A stretch of DNA of 64,000 nucleotides from Strigamia acuminata (Eukaryota > Arthropoda > Chilopoda > Geophilomorpha > Linotaeniidae), in assembly GCA_949358305.1 (NCBI GenBank), contig OX442315.1, forward strand, positions 35,800,427 to 35,864,426, given 5' to 3'. A model generated the notes under the pieces. That model was not told where the DNA came from. It saw only the letters and a program-made list of their open reading frames with translations, and did not search any database. Below are positions 1 to 11,472 of the stretch, one piece after another (the stretch's first letter is position 1; each line of letters starts with the position of its first letter). Position numbers and translations under genes: made by a program.

Positions 1-1242
1 TCGGGTTTTGTTACAGATAGCGATTTTTGCGCCCGAGTGGTGACTGTGTCCGAAAGGATGGGCATGGAAATTACAACGACACCAAGTACGTTCGATAGGG
101 ATTTGCGGGTGTGTTTAGTAAAGAATAATCTACACTGTTTGAAACAAACCAGTAAACTTCTCGAGGAATGCATTCAGATTTATCCCGACTTTGTTTGGTT
201 TCGGCATTCATTGGCCGATGCATACTTTTATTTTGACGGAATACCAAAAGCATTGAAAGTTGTGAATTGTGCTTTGGAAAAATTTCCGAATGATTTTAAA
301 CTTTGGTTGTTAAAGGCACTTTTTCTGAATGGATCTGACGAAGATCTTAATAAAAATGTATTGATGCATGCTTGCGAGAAGTATTTGGCTTTGGCGCCAT
401 CCGACGAGAGAAAGCGGCCTCGAATTTATTACGTGATGGGGGTACGAGGCAGTTGTAGTAGAAATGATGTTGACAAGTATTACAAGATGGGTTTGGAAGC
501 GGAGAAGTCATTGTTACCATATTTCTTGCCAGTTGAATGTGAGGAAAAATCCCTTTTGGAGTCCGTTATTGGCTCGTGTATGCCCACGCTGCAAACTGAT
601 GTTGCGCCGGTCGTTGTTGCCGAATTAACTGAAATGAAATTGACCGATCCCGGTAGAGTTGCGATAATAACAGCGCACAGGACAACGGTCAAAGAAACAT
701 TTATTCTTTTTGGGGAGTGTAAGAAGTCTAGTATCAATACGATTCCGTGTCCGAATCAAACTGCACCGTTGAGTTCAGCAGATATCCAACCGATCATGTT
801 TAGAGAAATGTCTCGATTGGCGAACCGAGTTTACGAGCAGCGGGCGTTGAGCTGCGTGGTTATTGACGAGCCCGTGCTTGGACTGAATGGAATCCACGTG
901 ATTGTACAGGACGGAAATGGGGATGTGGAGCGAGTGACTGTTTGCAATAGTAATCAAGATACCTGGGTTCATGATAAGCTGGGCTATGGATGCAAGATTA
1001 CAATTCGAAACCCTTATTCCAAAATTGCGATGGATGGAAAGCAATCGATTCGTGTGGATGATGTTGAAAGTGTTGTTTTTGATGCCGGTCCGGACGTGAG
1101 TCGTTGTCGTTACTGTGGGAAGATCGGTTCAGTATTGAAGTGCAGCAAATGTCACAGAGCGGCTTACTGCTGTAAGCAATGCCAGATCGATGATTGGAAG
1201 ATTTTGAAGCACAAGTTAATTTGTTATTCTAACTTGTCTTAA
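1..1242 (+). CDS. TPR/Sel1/MYND zinc-finger protein, 3' part (cut by window edge)
   Basis: The reading frame is open from base 1, so the 5' part lies outside the window; the first in-window Met (37) is internal. The 413 visible codons align along their length with the C-terminal part of the intact 1072-residue paralogue at 49154-52369. The last ~40 residues form a MYND zinc finger: CRYCG, then CSKCH, then YCCKQCQ, ending HKLIC, which keeps all Cys/His ligands. MYND fingers bind proline-rich partners, and the upstream TPR-like helices are also protein-binding, so an adaptor role is inferred. A 3' flank shared with both other copies follows (about 1243-1370). Function is unknown; the MYND call is sure, the gene identity is not. 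Confidence 0.85.
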   Translation, partial: SGFVTDSDFCARVVTVSERMGMEITTTPSTFDRDLRVCLVKNNLHCLKQTSKLLEECIQIYPDFVWFRHSLADAYFYFDGIPKALKVVNCALEKFPNDFKLWLLKALFLNGSDEDLNKNVLMHACEKYLALAPSDERKRPRIYYVMGVRGSCSRNDVDKYYKMGLEAEKSLLPYFLPVECEEKSLLESVIGSCMPTLQTDVAPVVVAELTEMKLTDPGRVAIITAHRTTVKETFILFGECKKSSINTIPCPNQTAPLSSADIQPIMFREMSRLANRVYEQRALSCVVIDEPVLGLNGIHVIVQDGNGDVERVTVCNSNQDTWVHDKLGYGCKITIRNPYSKIAMDGKQSIRVDDVESVVFDAGPDVSRCRYCGKIGSVLKCSKCHRAAYCCKQCQIDDWKILKHKLICYSNLS

Positions 1243-1429
1243 GTATGTCATTACTTTTTGTAATTTTTAATATTGTATACTTGTTTAGGCGTTTGAATTA
1301 TATTAAAGGGTATAAAAATTATCATCAACGAACACGTTTATTCCGTTCTAATCATTCAAACTACATTTAAAGACTCAACTAACTAATTTGTTTTTTACAC
1401 ATGCTATTTATAATTATCATTATAAGCGA

Positions 1430-2106
1430 TTACTTCAGTTTATCGAACAATTTGTGGCTCACCTATAAAAAGAAATAAAAATATAAATCCCAATAAAAAA
1501 AAATGGCCGATGAATAATAAATATAAATTTACACAATGATCCACACAATGAAGAAAATCAAATAGTTCCTCTTCGCAAGTTTCCGTGGTGCTAGATTTTC
1601 CACTAACACGAGCCTCGCATTCGTCCAGTTTATTCTTACAAGCTTCGCAATCTTTCTTTGCTCCACATTCCTCCTTCAATGTCTGCTGGGGATCCTTCAG
1701 GAAAAATAAAAATACGAAACCAGCGGATTAAGATTGGATTTTAAATTGTTTGTTCCATTTTTCTGATCGATTCGTTTTGTTTTGGAATTTCTACTTCGAT
1801 TTCCGGTATTTCTTCCTCGGGTTCTTCCTCTTTCGGAGCTCTTTTAAACACACTCAATGGGATTAGGGATTTAGTCAGTACATGGAAGGAAGGAAAAGGT
1901 AATTCATAAAAGGAAAAATGTTGGAAATTTGATAAGTTGCGGGATTTTCGTATCAATTGAGTCGTCGCATCTTCTCAACTTACCACTATATCCTCATCCT
2001 AAATTGCAGAAAAGAAAATTAAAAATATGCAAAATGAGTTTTAAAACGCACAATTTAGTTGATTAATACATACAGTAGCATCCAAAGCATGAACTCTAGC
2101 TGCCAT
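1430..2106 (-). CDS. UQCRH: Cytochrome b-c1 complex hinge subunit (UQCRH / QCR6-like)
   Basis: This is a small acidic subunit of mitochondrial complex III that helps cytochrome c1 dock cytochrome c. Coding exons on the minus strand: last exon 1462-1430 (VSHKLFDKLK, stop), previous exon 1694-1533 (DPQQTLKEEC ... CEEELFDFLHCVDHC), acidic exon 1840-1795 (APKEEEPEEEIPEIE). GT-AG borders are visible. The paired Cys pattern, the CxEELFDFLH block and the HKLF tail are family hallmarks, and the Glu-rich stretch is where it should be. The 5' end is less sure: a start near 2106 (MAARVHAL) and a 15-bp exon at 1984-1998 are plausible, but I could not make their phase fit the acidic exon. The gene is head-to-head with FKBP15, about 300 bp apart, so a shared promoter is likely. 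Confidence 0.82.
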
Positions 2107-2405
2107 TTCTATAATTTACAAGAATTATTAGCCCGATTTCACACAAAAATCGCCTCAAAAGAATAGCTCGCGAAAGAGTGAGCTTTCGAAAACGACCGCT
2201 TAAGCAACTTGGCGCTTTGTCCTTGTTGACGTAGAACTTATTTCAGTAACACATGAATTACGAGAATGATATACGTTTTAGTTCCGAGATCATGGGAGGT
2301 CACTTTAATGGGATTATATTGTTTACTTCCGGTTTTCAAGTTCGACGGTAACTCGTGATTTTTTTGAAGGTAGGTGTAGTTCATGCGGGACTATACAAAA
2401 CAAAC

Positions 2406-5400
2406 ATGTTCAGCAACGACGACGATGATGACTTCGCCGCGCCGGGAGGAAAGTAATGGAGAAAATATAACGCTAAATATTGAAGTGAAAGAAAGATTTT
2501 AAAATTTCTTCTTTTGTTTATAGTTCCAAATTAGCATCGCTTTTCGATCTAAATCGGGGTCAGGATGGAAACCAATCACTCATGTACAATGCGCCGAAAC
2601 AGCCGAAAAAATCGAAACAAACTCCCAGTGATGCACCGCACGCGATCCCGACCATGGCGGTTATTCACGCAGTTGCTGTTCATGCATATAAATTGTAAAT
2701 TTTCAAAAAAATATTTAAATTTTTATTTATCTGATGTTATTTTTACGTTTTTTATTTTTTTTTTAAGTGAGAATGGAAGTTATGCAAGCCAAGGAAAATT
2801 AGGTGCTGCAATTATAGGAAATAATGAATCAAAATCAGTAATTTTAGTGAATTTTTTTTTTTTTTAAATTTATGATTTTGATGTTTTTTGTTTTTGTTTT
2901 ATTTTTAAGTATAAATTGCTGTTGTATAAAGGTCAGCAACAACACGTTACTCTTGCAATGATTACCGTAAATTTTAGTTTTTCCGTAAGTTATAAATTTA
3001 TATTTAAATAATGATTTTCTTATACTCCGTAATATTTAATTTTAGGTTCAAGCGAATAATTACGTCAGTTTCTACGATAATCAAACGGTCAGTTGGTCGA
3101 TAAATTTCGATAACGAGGCTGCAATTGTGAATTTCACCAAACAAGTTAATATTTTGGTTTGCGTTTGATTTTTTTCCATTTTTTAAACCTTTGTTTTTCA
3201 TTAGATTTGCATCGCTAAAGCGAATTGTTGCGGAAAAGGACTCGACGCTTTGATTTATCAAGATTTGGCAGTTGGCACTGGTGAAACTGTAGGCAGTGAA
3301 GATTCGGTGGACATTAAATATTCGGTGAATTTAATAACTGATTTCAAAATTGGAGAGGTGAATTATTTAATGCAAAAAATTTCAACGTTTTAATTTTAAT
3401 TTTAATTTTTATTAGTTAATCGACAGCAATTTGTCGTCGGAAAAATGTCTGCACGTTAAACTTAATCAGGGAAAACAAATTAAAGTAAAGAAATTGATGT
3501 TTTGTTGCAAGTTTCATTAAAAAAGTGATTTCTTTTAGGGGTTGGAAGATACGCTTATTGGTATGAGGAAACATGGAAAGCGATTGGCGATTATTCCGCC
3601 GATTTTCGGCTTCGGGAGCAAGAAAATGGACAATCCGGCGTTGAAAACTTGTAATTTGCTTTACGAAATACATGTCGTTAAAGTGCAATTCGGGAAGGAG
3701 GCCGATTCCAGTTCGAGATTGTCACCAACTTCGCTGCCAATGGTTGAGAAAGATGCAGTTGGGAGAAATTCCTCCATTAGGTAGATAGGAAATAAGCAAA
3801 TTGGAATTTTTAATTTGATTTTTTTTATTTTTTAGTTCTAATGATGAAGTGAGTGTGAGAGCTCGTGGTGCTTCTTTGTCTGAACAACTTTCTCAAGTAT
3901 TTACCGTAATTGATTTACTTGATTTGTTGATTAAAATTGAATTTTAAACGACAAAATTGGATTTTAAACGAAAAAATTGAATTTTAAGCGACAAAATTGG
4001 ATTTTAAACGAAAAAATTGAATTATAAACGAAAAAATTGAATTTTAAACGAAAAAATTGGATTTTAAGCGAAAAAATTGAATTATAAACGACAAAATTGA
4101 ATTTTAAACGAAAAAATTGAATTTTAAACAAAAAAATTGAATTTTAAACGAAAAAATTGAATTTTAAACGAAAAAATTGAATTTTAAACGAAAAAATTGA
4201 ATTTTAAACGAAAAAATTGAATTTTAAACGAAAAAATTGAATTTTAAACGAAAAAATTGAATTTTAAACGAAAAAATTGAATTTTAAACGAAATTGAATT
4301 TCAAACGAAAAAATTGAATTTCAAACGAAAAAATTGAATTTTAAACGAAAAAATTGAATTATAAACGAAAAAACGGAATTTTAAACGAAAAAATTATATT
4401 TTTTAACCAAAAAATCTTAAATTCATCCAAATATAAATAAGTTTGTACGGAAAAATGAAATTTGTTTTTAGAACATTCAATTTATCCGAACAAATAATTT
4501 TTTTAAGGTGGAGATTGAATGTTTTAATATAAATGACTAATTATTTGCAGAGTCCAGACAGAAAGAAAGCGACCATCATATCCCGCATAGTCAAAATGGG
4601 CCAACCGATGATCCCCCTGCAAGGCGCTATAATTGCCCAACCATCAGATTCCGACAACGATGAAGAAATAAATACCAGAACTTTGTCGCCAACCACCTCG
4701 GACGGCGACGTTAGTATTTCAAGCGACACGGGCAAACCCGTCCCTAGACCAAGACCACATCATTCGACCGTTCCTCCTGCACAAATAGTTCAACAACAAA
4801 CCAGTACCGGTAATTAATATTTAAAAAGAAAATTAATTTGCATAAAACGATTTCAAATGACATTCTATTGCAGCCCCTCAATCGTTGTCCGTTTATCAAC
4901 CGCAAGTCAATTACCCAGTTCAATACCAAGTAATAAAACACGAAATCTCGACATTTTTTATGGCAGAAACCGCGAATTTTGTAATATTTGCAGCCTCTTT
5001 CGTCAAGTCAATTTGGAATGTACGGCCAATCGCCGTTTCCGGTTCAACACGTACCGTCGCAAGTTGTTTTGAGTTCCGATAACCAAATGCTCGCAGTGGA
5101 GAGCAGGGGACAAATGTTGGAAATGCGTCTGCAGATGTGCAAAATGGCCGATAAATTAGATTCGGTTTTGTCGAGGGTAATTTTGTTTAATTTTTCTTTT
5201 TATTGGATTTTGGAATTGCAATTTTTTTGTTTTATTTTTTTAAGTTGGATCAACCGTCGCAGCTTTCCATTCACACAATGGGATCGGTCGATACCACTTC
5301 GTTGAGTTACAACATTCAGAAGTTGATTTCGGAGAACGAGAGGCTGAAAACCGACGTTTCGGAGAAGAATTCGAAAATCGAAAGTCAGAATGAAAAGATT

Positions 5401-6806
5401 TCCGATTTGTTGCAGAGAAATCACAAGTATTTGGAATTTATTATTATTATTTTTTTTTTTTAAATTATTTTTTTTTTTTTTTAGAATTATAGAACAGAGT
5501 CACGAAATTTTAGAACAGCGGGCGAATACATTGCAGACGAATTCGACCCAAGCCAGCGCACGAATTGGCGTTTTAGAGCACGAAAAGGTTCGAATTGAAT
5601 CGAATTAAATGTTTATTTTCGTTAATAATTTAATTTATTTATTTTTAAAACAGATGAAATACGCGACCGACTTGCAGGAAGCTCTGGACAAATTAGTTTC
5701 CACGGAAAACTCCTTGAAAAACTCCGAACAGCTCGTCAAGGAAGTAAAACTCGAAATGCAAGATTTGAAAACGGAAATGGAACAACTGAGCACCCACAGC
5801 GGAAGTTTGCAAAACACGATCGAAGGTGGAATTTTAATTTAAAAAAATTTAATTTTTAAATAATTTAATTATTATTTCATTTATTTTTAAGCCTTAAAAA
5901 CCCAACGTGACGAATTGGAAGCCATGGTCGAAACCGCGAATGCGATTAGAGACGAGAGAGAACGCGATCTGGAGAGATTTAAGGAACAACTCGTGGATGA
6001 ATGCAGTAATACGGTCCAAGTACGAACTAGTGAAATTTATGCAGATATTGAAATGAAATTGAAATTGAAATTGAAATTACAGTTTGAATCGCTGAAATTG
6101 AAATACGACGAAAGTGTGGCCAAATTAAACGAAGAATTATCGAAAGCCAAAGGCGTTGAAACTAGACAACCCCAATTACCTAATGTAGTCGCCGAGGTAA
6201 AGTATAAGTACAATTATTTTATTTATTATGAAAATATTAATTTTTATTTATCTAAAAGGTGAAACGAATTATGAATGGCGTGTACAGGAAACTACAGGGC
6301 GAATTCGAACCGGATTTTGAATATGCCGGTCGAGACGTTTGCAACGTCATCAAAGATACAGTTTTGGTATAAAATAGCACTATTTCTTAGCTTTGAATAC
6401 CGTCGTGTGATGGCGGTGTTAGAAAAATGGCTTTTTCCGTCTTTTTTCCAGACTGTGACTCTGAAATTGGTGGAAAAATTTGAAGGAAGTTCTATAGGCT
6501 CTACCAGTCAATCGTCGGACACATCTACTCCGACGACTTACCTCGAAGGAGATTCGGATGATTGTAGTGAGATAAGTCAATCTAAAAGTCGAAAACTTGA
6601 CAAATCAGCGATGTAAAAACTTAGCTCGAAATGTGTAAATTTGTAAACAATGATTTTGATTGTATCGCTGTTTGGTCACTAGGGATGTTTACTCTGAAAG
6701 TGAAAAGGACGTGGCTGCCGCAATTTCATTTTGGAAACCAAACCCACCCCCGGCGCCTTATTTTTCCACCGAAGACGAGGAGGAGGATGAGGATTGGTTA
6801 AAATAA
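2406..6806 (+). CDS. FKBP15: FKBP15-like protein (WAFL; WASH/actin-linked endosome protein)
   Basis: Nineteen exons: 2406-2452, 2524-2694, 2768-2837, 2910-2984, 3046-3144, 3205-3357, 3416-3484, 3539-3780, 3836-3896, 4551-4809, 4874-4929, 4994-5176, 5245-5426, 5485-5587, 5654-5825, 5892-6196, 6259-6366, 6452-6612, 6683-6806. The order matches vertebrate FKBP15: acidic MFSNDDDDDF start, KLASLF and PKQPKK motifs, a PH/EVH1-like N-terminal domain (NNYVSFYDNQ ... VNFTKQ), an FKBP-type domain (QIKGLEDTLIGMRKHGKR), a SLSEQL and SRIVKMGQPM segment, then long coiled coil and an acidic tail ending DEDWLK. FKBP15 links early endosomes to actin. The FKBP pocket looks degenerate: the usual Trp after the VI-G position is Leu and the Tyr-Thr-Gly motif is absent, so isomerase activity is doubtful. 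It is shorter than the human protein (about 1200 aa). Confidence 0.93.
3935..4400. repeat. Intronic minisatellite, 20-bp unit
   Basis: Roughly 23 tandem copies of a 20-bp unit (AATTTTAAACGAAAAAATTG and close variants) fill most of FKBP15 intron 9. Central copies are nearly identical and edge copies are degenerate, as expected for slippage or unequal exchange. One copy is shortened near 4290. No coding or splice role is visible. Confidence 0.95.
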
Positions 6807-7519
6807 TGATAACTTCCTGTTTGATTTGTGTTAAATTATTTACGATTGATTATTGATTTTGATTTTGAAATTCTTTGGACTCACGAAATAAGCAAAGATA
6901 ATGATAATTTAATTTTTCTGATGTGGTTTTGGTAAAGTAATCTTCAAAAGCAATTTTGTAATATCTGATTTTATTAGGGTTTCGATCTTTATTGAATAAA
7001 CTTTAGATTAAATGATGATTTATTTGTCCCAGTCCTGTTCGTGGAAATAATTTACGAAACCTGGTTTTAGTTTCCACGGAGATTTGCGGAATTTTATCTT
7101 TATTCACTGAAATAAGTAATTTGAGACGAGATTTTTAATTTCCACGGAAATTTACGGAATTTTATATTTATTCACTGGAATAAGTAATTTGAGACGAGAT
7201 TTTTAATCTCCACGGACGATTCTTTCGATTATTTTATTTTCGTTCAAAGTAACGCCCGATTTGGTTTTTCCCGAATCAGGTTTTATCAATCTTAATATTT
7301 CCTTAGCAACCAAAGCGTCCTTAGCAACAAAAATGAACTATAATCGCTCAACTCACTTGTCAGTCAACTGTAATAGGAAAAGGGACTTAATTGTCCTTGT
7401 CCTATAATTCAGCAAATCTAATGTCCTTTAAACATTTAAATTAGTAAGTATTTCCTATTACCAAAACGAATTAATTCCTGCAGTAAAATTGTTTGATCTT
7501 CTCTAACCCTAGCTAAAGA
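6807..7519. other. FKBP15-CFAP157 intergenic region with dispersed 3'-flank repeat
   Basis: No gene is seen. About 6820-7010 carries a segment (including TTCTGATGTGGTTTTGGTAA) that recurs near 30120, 48930 and 60530. A short internal repeat follows: the phrase TTTACGGAATTTTAT... and GAGACGAGATTTTTAAT occurs twice between 7080 and 7210. Sequence just before 7520 would be the CFAP157 promoter and 5' UTR. Confidence 0.6.
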
Positions 7520-10500
7520 ATGGCGCCGAAAAGCAAAATGGGTTCTCCGACCGGTTCACCTGGAGAATTAGCAAAAGAAATCGAGTTAATAAGTATCTCT
7601 GATCTTGAAGACAAATTAGCAAGGTGAAAAACAATAATATAAATATAAAAAAAATAATTATTATTATTATTTATAATGTTTTTTTTAGATCGAGGCGACG
7701 ATGCAGAGCTTTGGAAGCCGCAAACAAACATTACCAAGAACAATTTGAGCAATTGGAAGACGATCGTCGTGACGTGGTGACGTTTTTGAAGAGAACATTG
7801 GAGCAACGTGCGGATGAAATCGTCGAGTTGCAAGAACGATTGAATGGCGTCACCCAGACGTTGGACATCGAGCGCAAAAGCCACGAAGATCAATTCAAAT
7901 TGATGACGAAACAGTTTCAGGACGCCAAAGATCAAATGGTGGCGCAAATTACGGTGTTAACTGGGAAATTAAACACGTTGGAGGAGTTTAAACTGCAAAA
8001 AGGCGAATTGCTGGCAAAGTTTTCACAATTAGAGTCGAAACTCGAGTTCGATCAGGAGAAATTCAAGGAAGATTTGTACCAAATGGAGCGGAAGAATATT
8101 TTGGATAAAGACAAAATGAAGAAGGATTTGCTTCATCGTGTCAATCAAATAGCGGCCGATTTCCGGAAGGTGTCGAACAAGCAAATGGCGGACACGACGA
8201 AACGAATGATGCGCGAAAATGTGAACATGAGCGTCACTTTGACCAAGATATCCGAGAAAACCGCCGAGTTGGTCGAGGAAAACCGGAAACTCAAGTCGCA
8301 ATATCACAGTCGCCAGCTGAAAATTAGCATGTTGGAAGCCACCGAGATGGAATTGGTGAAGAAAAACCGGAGTCACATGAGGGTATTCAATATAATTACT
8401 CTATTTACGTGTTTGTAACTTTGTATTATTTATTTTTACTTCTTTTCTAGGTTATAAAATTACTAAATGCGAAATGTAACGCCCAGGAATTAGTAATTGG
8501 AATGTTTGAAGAACTGCATGAGAAGTTTATTAAACTTTTAGAAGAAGTGCAGTCAATGTTTCATCAGGTGAGTGCTTTTATCTATTAAAACCTCAACGAT
8601 CATTCCAAGTATTTTCGTCTAAATGTATCACGTTAGCCGTTAAAAATGCAGATTCTCGTTTAAAAGTATCACGTTAGGGTTAGCACGTTAAAATGCACGT
8701 TTTTTTTGTCTAAAAGTGTCATGTTGCACTTCAACATTCATTTTTTTGTCTAAAGTTCCTTTTTTGCACGTAAAATTACAGTTTTTCGTCTATAATGTCT
8801 ATTTATTAGCCCTGGCCTACGGTATATTTAATTTCGAGTCGAGACAGTGGAGTCGATATTTTAGAAAACAATAATATAGTCTTACGTAGTTCTGGGGTGT
8901 TGCAGTTGATCATCCAGTTGTGTTCTCTTGATTCTTGATAATAGTGTGAAGCAATTCAAACTGAATTGACTGCGCTTGAAGATCGACATAGCGCAACCGA
9001 AATTGAGCTCAACAACACGTCACTCGCTTTAGTAGAAAATGAGAAAAAACTAAATCAACTCGAAGTAACTGTTACCGAAGCTGCAAGAGCCATTTTGGAA
9101 TGTCTTCAAGTAAATAATAATAATGATGATAATAAGGATTTTGCTTTATTCACTTTGAATTCTCATTTCCCAGCTGGACACGGGTCTAGAGCCTTACGAT
9201 AAATACGAAGCTCAAGGCAAACGAAGTGTCCTTTTAATTCAATTGCTCAATCTTCTTGGTAAAGCGACCGTTGGGTTGAGCAAGAAACCTGATTTTGGCA
9301 CTGTTGGGTAAAACAGGTTTTTGATATTCAAAGTTTCTGTTTTTGAAGCTTTTAGTGTTTCTATAAACTAGAAAATGGAACCTAAACAGCCATAAACCAT
9401 CACAACTAGAGTGGATTTTTGAGTGGTTTATGCCTTATGCAAACTGGTTTTGGTTTATACAAATTCAAAATGTCTACTCTACGAGTTGAAAGAAGTGGCG
9501 CATAATTTGGCCAGTTTTAATTGCTGTTTACATGTAAATGTAAAACCAAAAAAAACAAAACTACTGTACAACTATAAATCAAGGATAACATGGACACGTA
9601 TCCACATGTTCAGTGCGTTTTGCCACCGATGGCGCTACATAATGTATAGCCACAATAGGTGCATTCAATTCTAAAATGGCTTTCAAAAACCGTTTTTTAT
9701 CGTTTTCCGAAAACGATGAAAACGGTTTTCAACATTGAGCACAGAATCGGCCAAAATCGGCAGCTTTCGATCGCGCAAATGCGGCCGAAAATTGCCCGCA
9801 TTCGACGCGCAAATGTGGCTGAAAATTGCCGCATTTGACGCGCAAATGTGGCCGAAAATTGGCCGATCTATTCGATTACAAAATGGCGGCTCGGGAAAAC
9901 GATTTGAAAACCACGAAAACCACGATTTTCTGGTTTTCATGAAAACTGGTTTTCAGGAAAACCGATTTCCGAAATGTGACGTCAAATGCGTCTACATCCG
10001 GTGTGGGAAAACGGCGAAAACGACGAAAACGGGGAAAACCATTTAGAATTGAACGCACCTACTGTATTCTGGGATGACAACAGGTAACAAACACGGGGGT
10101 GCAACTTGGACACTTTGCCGTCATTGGTCGAAAAGCGTGTTGTCATCAAAGGGTCTAGCAACGTATGTAAAAGTACTAAAATATACTGGTATGTGATATC
10201 ATATTGTTATGGGTATTTAATACCGAGAGTTAATACTCGAATTAACATAACATAAAATAACATAAAATAAAATAAAATTGAGACTAATTTTATGCGTGTG
10301 AATTAAATTAAATTTAAAAATCTGTGCAGTAATTTGACGTCATAAATGGCGGGGGATACAGCAATACAGATTATAATCTGTGACGGCAAGTGCGTAAAAT
10401 TGTTAGCTTTTTTCTCCAAGTTGCGCAACCTTATAGTATTCATGTAGCCTCGTAACAAACATGTTTAGTTGGCAAGTACGTGATTGCGGTCATCCAATCA

Positions 10501-10934
10501 GCGCACAGAACAACAAATCAATTGGAAATAACACACGGTTACGCGTCCATGTTATCCTCGTTTCGTGGTATAACCATGCACAAAAAGGAAATAATGTCAC
10601 ATGCAAGGTGTGATGTAAACAGAAACTATGAATGCACGATGTTTGTTGAGTGGAGAAAATGTGAGTTGCATTTTGCAGATTATTTAAAGAACTGAAGAGT
10701 TACGCGGATCATTACAAACTTGGTGATCTAGGTCTTGTTGGAAAAACCGAGTCGGGGGTTAATGGTGCCAACGGAATTTCAAAACGAGTATGATGTTGAG
10801 TGATTATAAGGCAGATTTTGAAAAGTAGTTTGTTGTTTTAGGATAAAGCCTCTCACGGGGTTGAAGCGCAGGAGTACGAGATTCCCAGGGGTGATCTGTG
10901 CATTTGCACGCGAGCTATGCCGCAGATTTATTAA
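7520..10934 (+). CDS. CFAP157: Cilia- and flagella-associated protein 157
   Basis: Seven exons: 7520-7623, 7689-8382, 8451-8567, 8945-9109, 9174-9307, 10679-10787, 10842-10934, with consistent phases. The protein starts MAPKSKMGSP and is coiled coil throughout. Recognisable CFAP157 blocks are ISDLEDKLAR, FEQLEDDRRDVVTFLKRTL, GKLNTLEEFKLQK and DKDKMKKDLLHRVN. The C-terminal LGDLGLVGK corresponds to the conserved PGDLGLVPR of vertebrates and shows that the gene continues past the tempting stop at 9309: exon 5 ends with a GT donor overlapping that stop. CFAP157 is a basal-body and axoneme protein needed for sperm flagellum formation in mouse. Intron 5 (1.37 kb, others are short) contains the MITE at 9658-10059. 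Human CFAP157 is about 520 aa; this one is about 470. Confidence 0.92.
9658..10059. mobile_element. TA-flanked MITE with internal tandem repeats
   Basis: Terminal inverted repeats of about 22 bp (GGTGCATTCAATTCTAAAAT at the left, its near-complement ending GAACGCACC at the right) are flanked by TA on both sides, as in Tc1/mariner-type insertions. The 402-bp element has no coding capacity. Its middle (9770-9870) holds three diverged copies of a unit containing GACGCGCAAATGTGGC and GAAAATTG, and its ends are rich in AAAACGGTTTTC-like palindromes. It lies in CFAP157 intron 5. Confidence 0.85.
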
Positions 10935-11472
10935 TATTTTGCAATTTACGTTTGAATTATGAGTAAATTATATGAAAAATTTTAGTTACTGTTATTCTAT
11001 TGGACATTTCAGTTTTTGTTGTTGTTCAGCATCTTACGTGAGAAATTTGAAATTTGTTATGGTGAAATAAAATGCATTGTGATGGTGGCTTCGTTTACTT
11101 AGGCCTTTTTCTATGTCTACGTATTTTATTTATGCGCCGTCTTGAGGGAGTTCTCTGTACTCAACTTCTCCAGTCGCTTATAAATTAATGTTGAGTTGCC
11201 AGTTTGATGACTAAATTGGACATTTGCTTAGTTACTGTGTAACCTTTTACTCTTAATTAAATAAAAGAATCCATGTAGACAGAAATGCTCCGTGTTGTTG
11301 CCTGAATAATATCCTCATTCAAGATTACTGTACAACAGTCACATACAATAAGTTTTGTTTTAATTTCAAGATCAAGACTTTATTTGTGAAAATAATGTTG
11401 GTAAAACAGTAAACACACAGAAATAAAACAAGTGATAATGTGACCAATGCAGAAACTGTGTTTAGGAATGCA
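10935..11472. other. Intergenic, CFAP157 to DEG/ENaC (convergent)
   Basis: This holds the 3' ends of two convergent genes. AATAAA-like signals occur at about 11067 (GAAATAAAAT) and 11258 (AATTAAATAAAAG). I see no gene or repeat otherwise. Confidence 0.5.

Noticed and set aside
9423-9674. 83-codon open frame after the apparent CFAP157 stop
   Set aside because: It lies inside CFAP157 intron 5 and has no recognisable domain.
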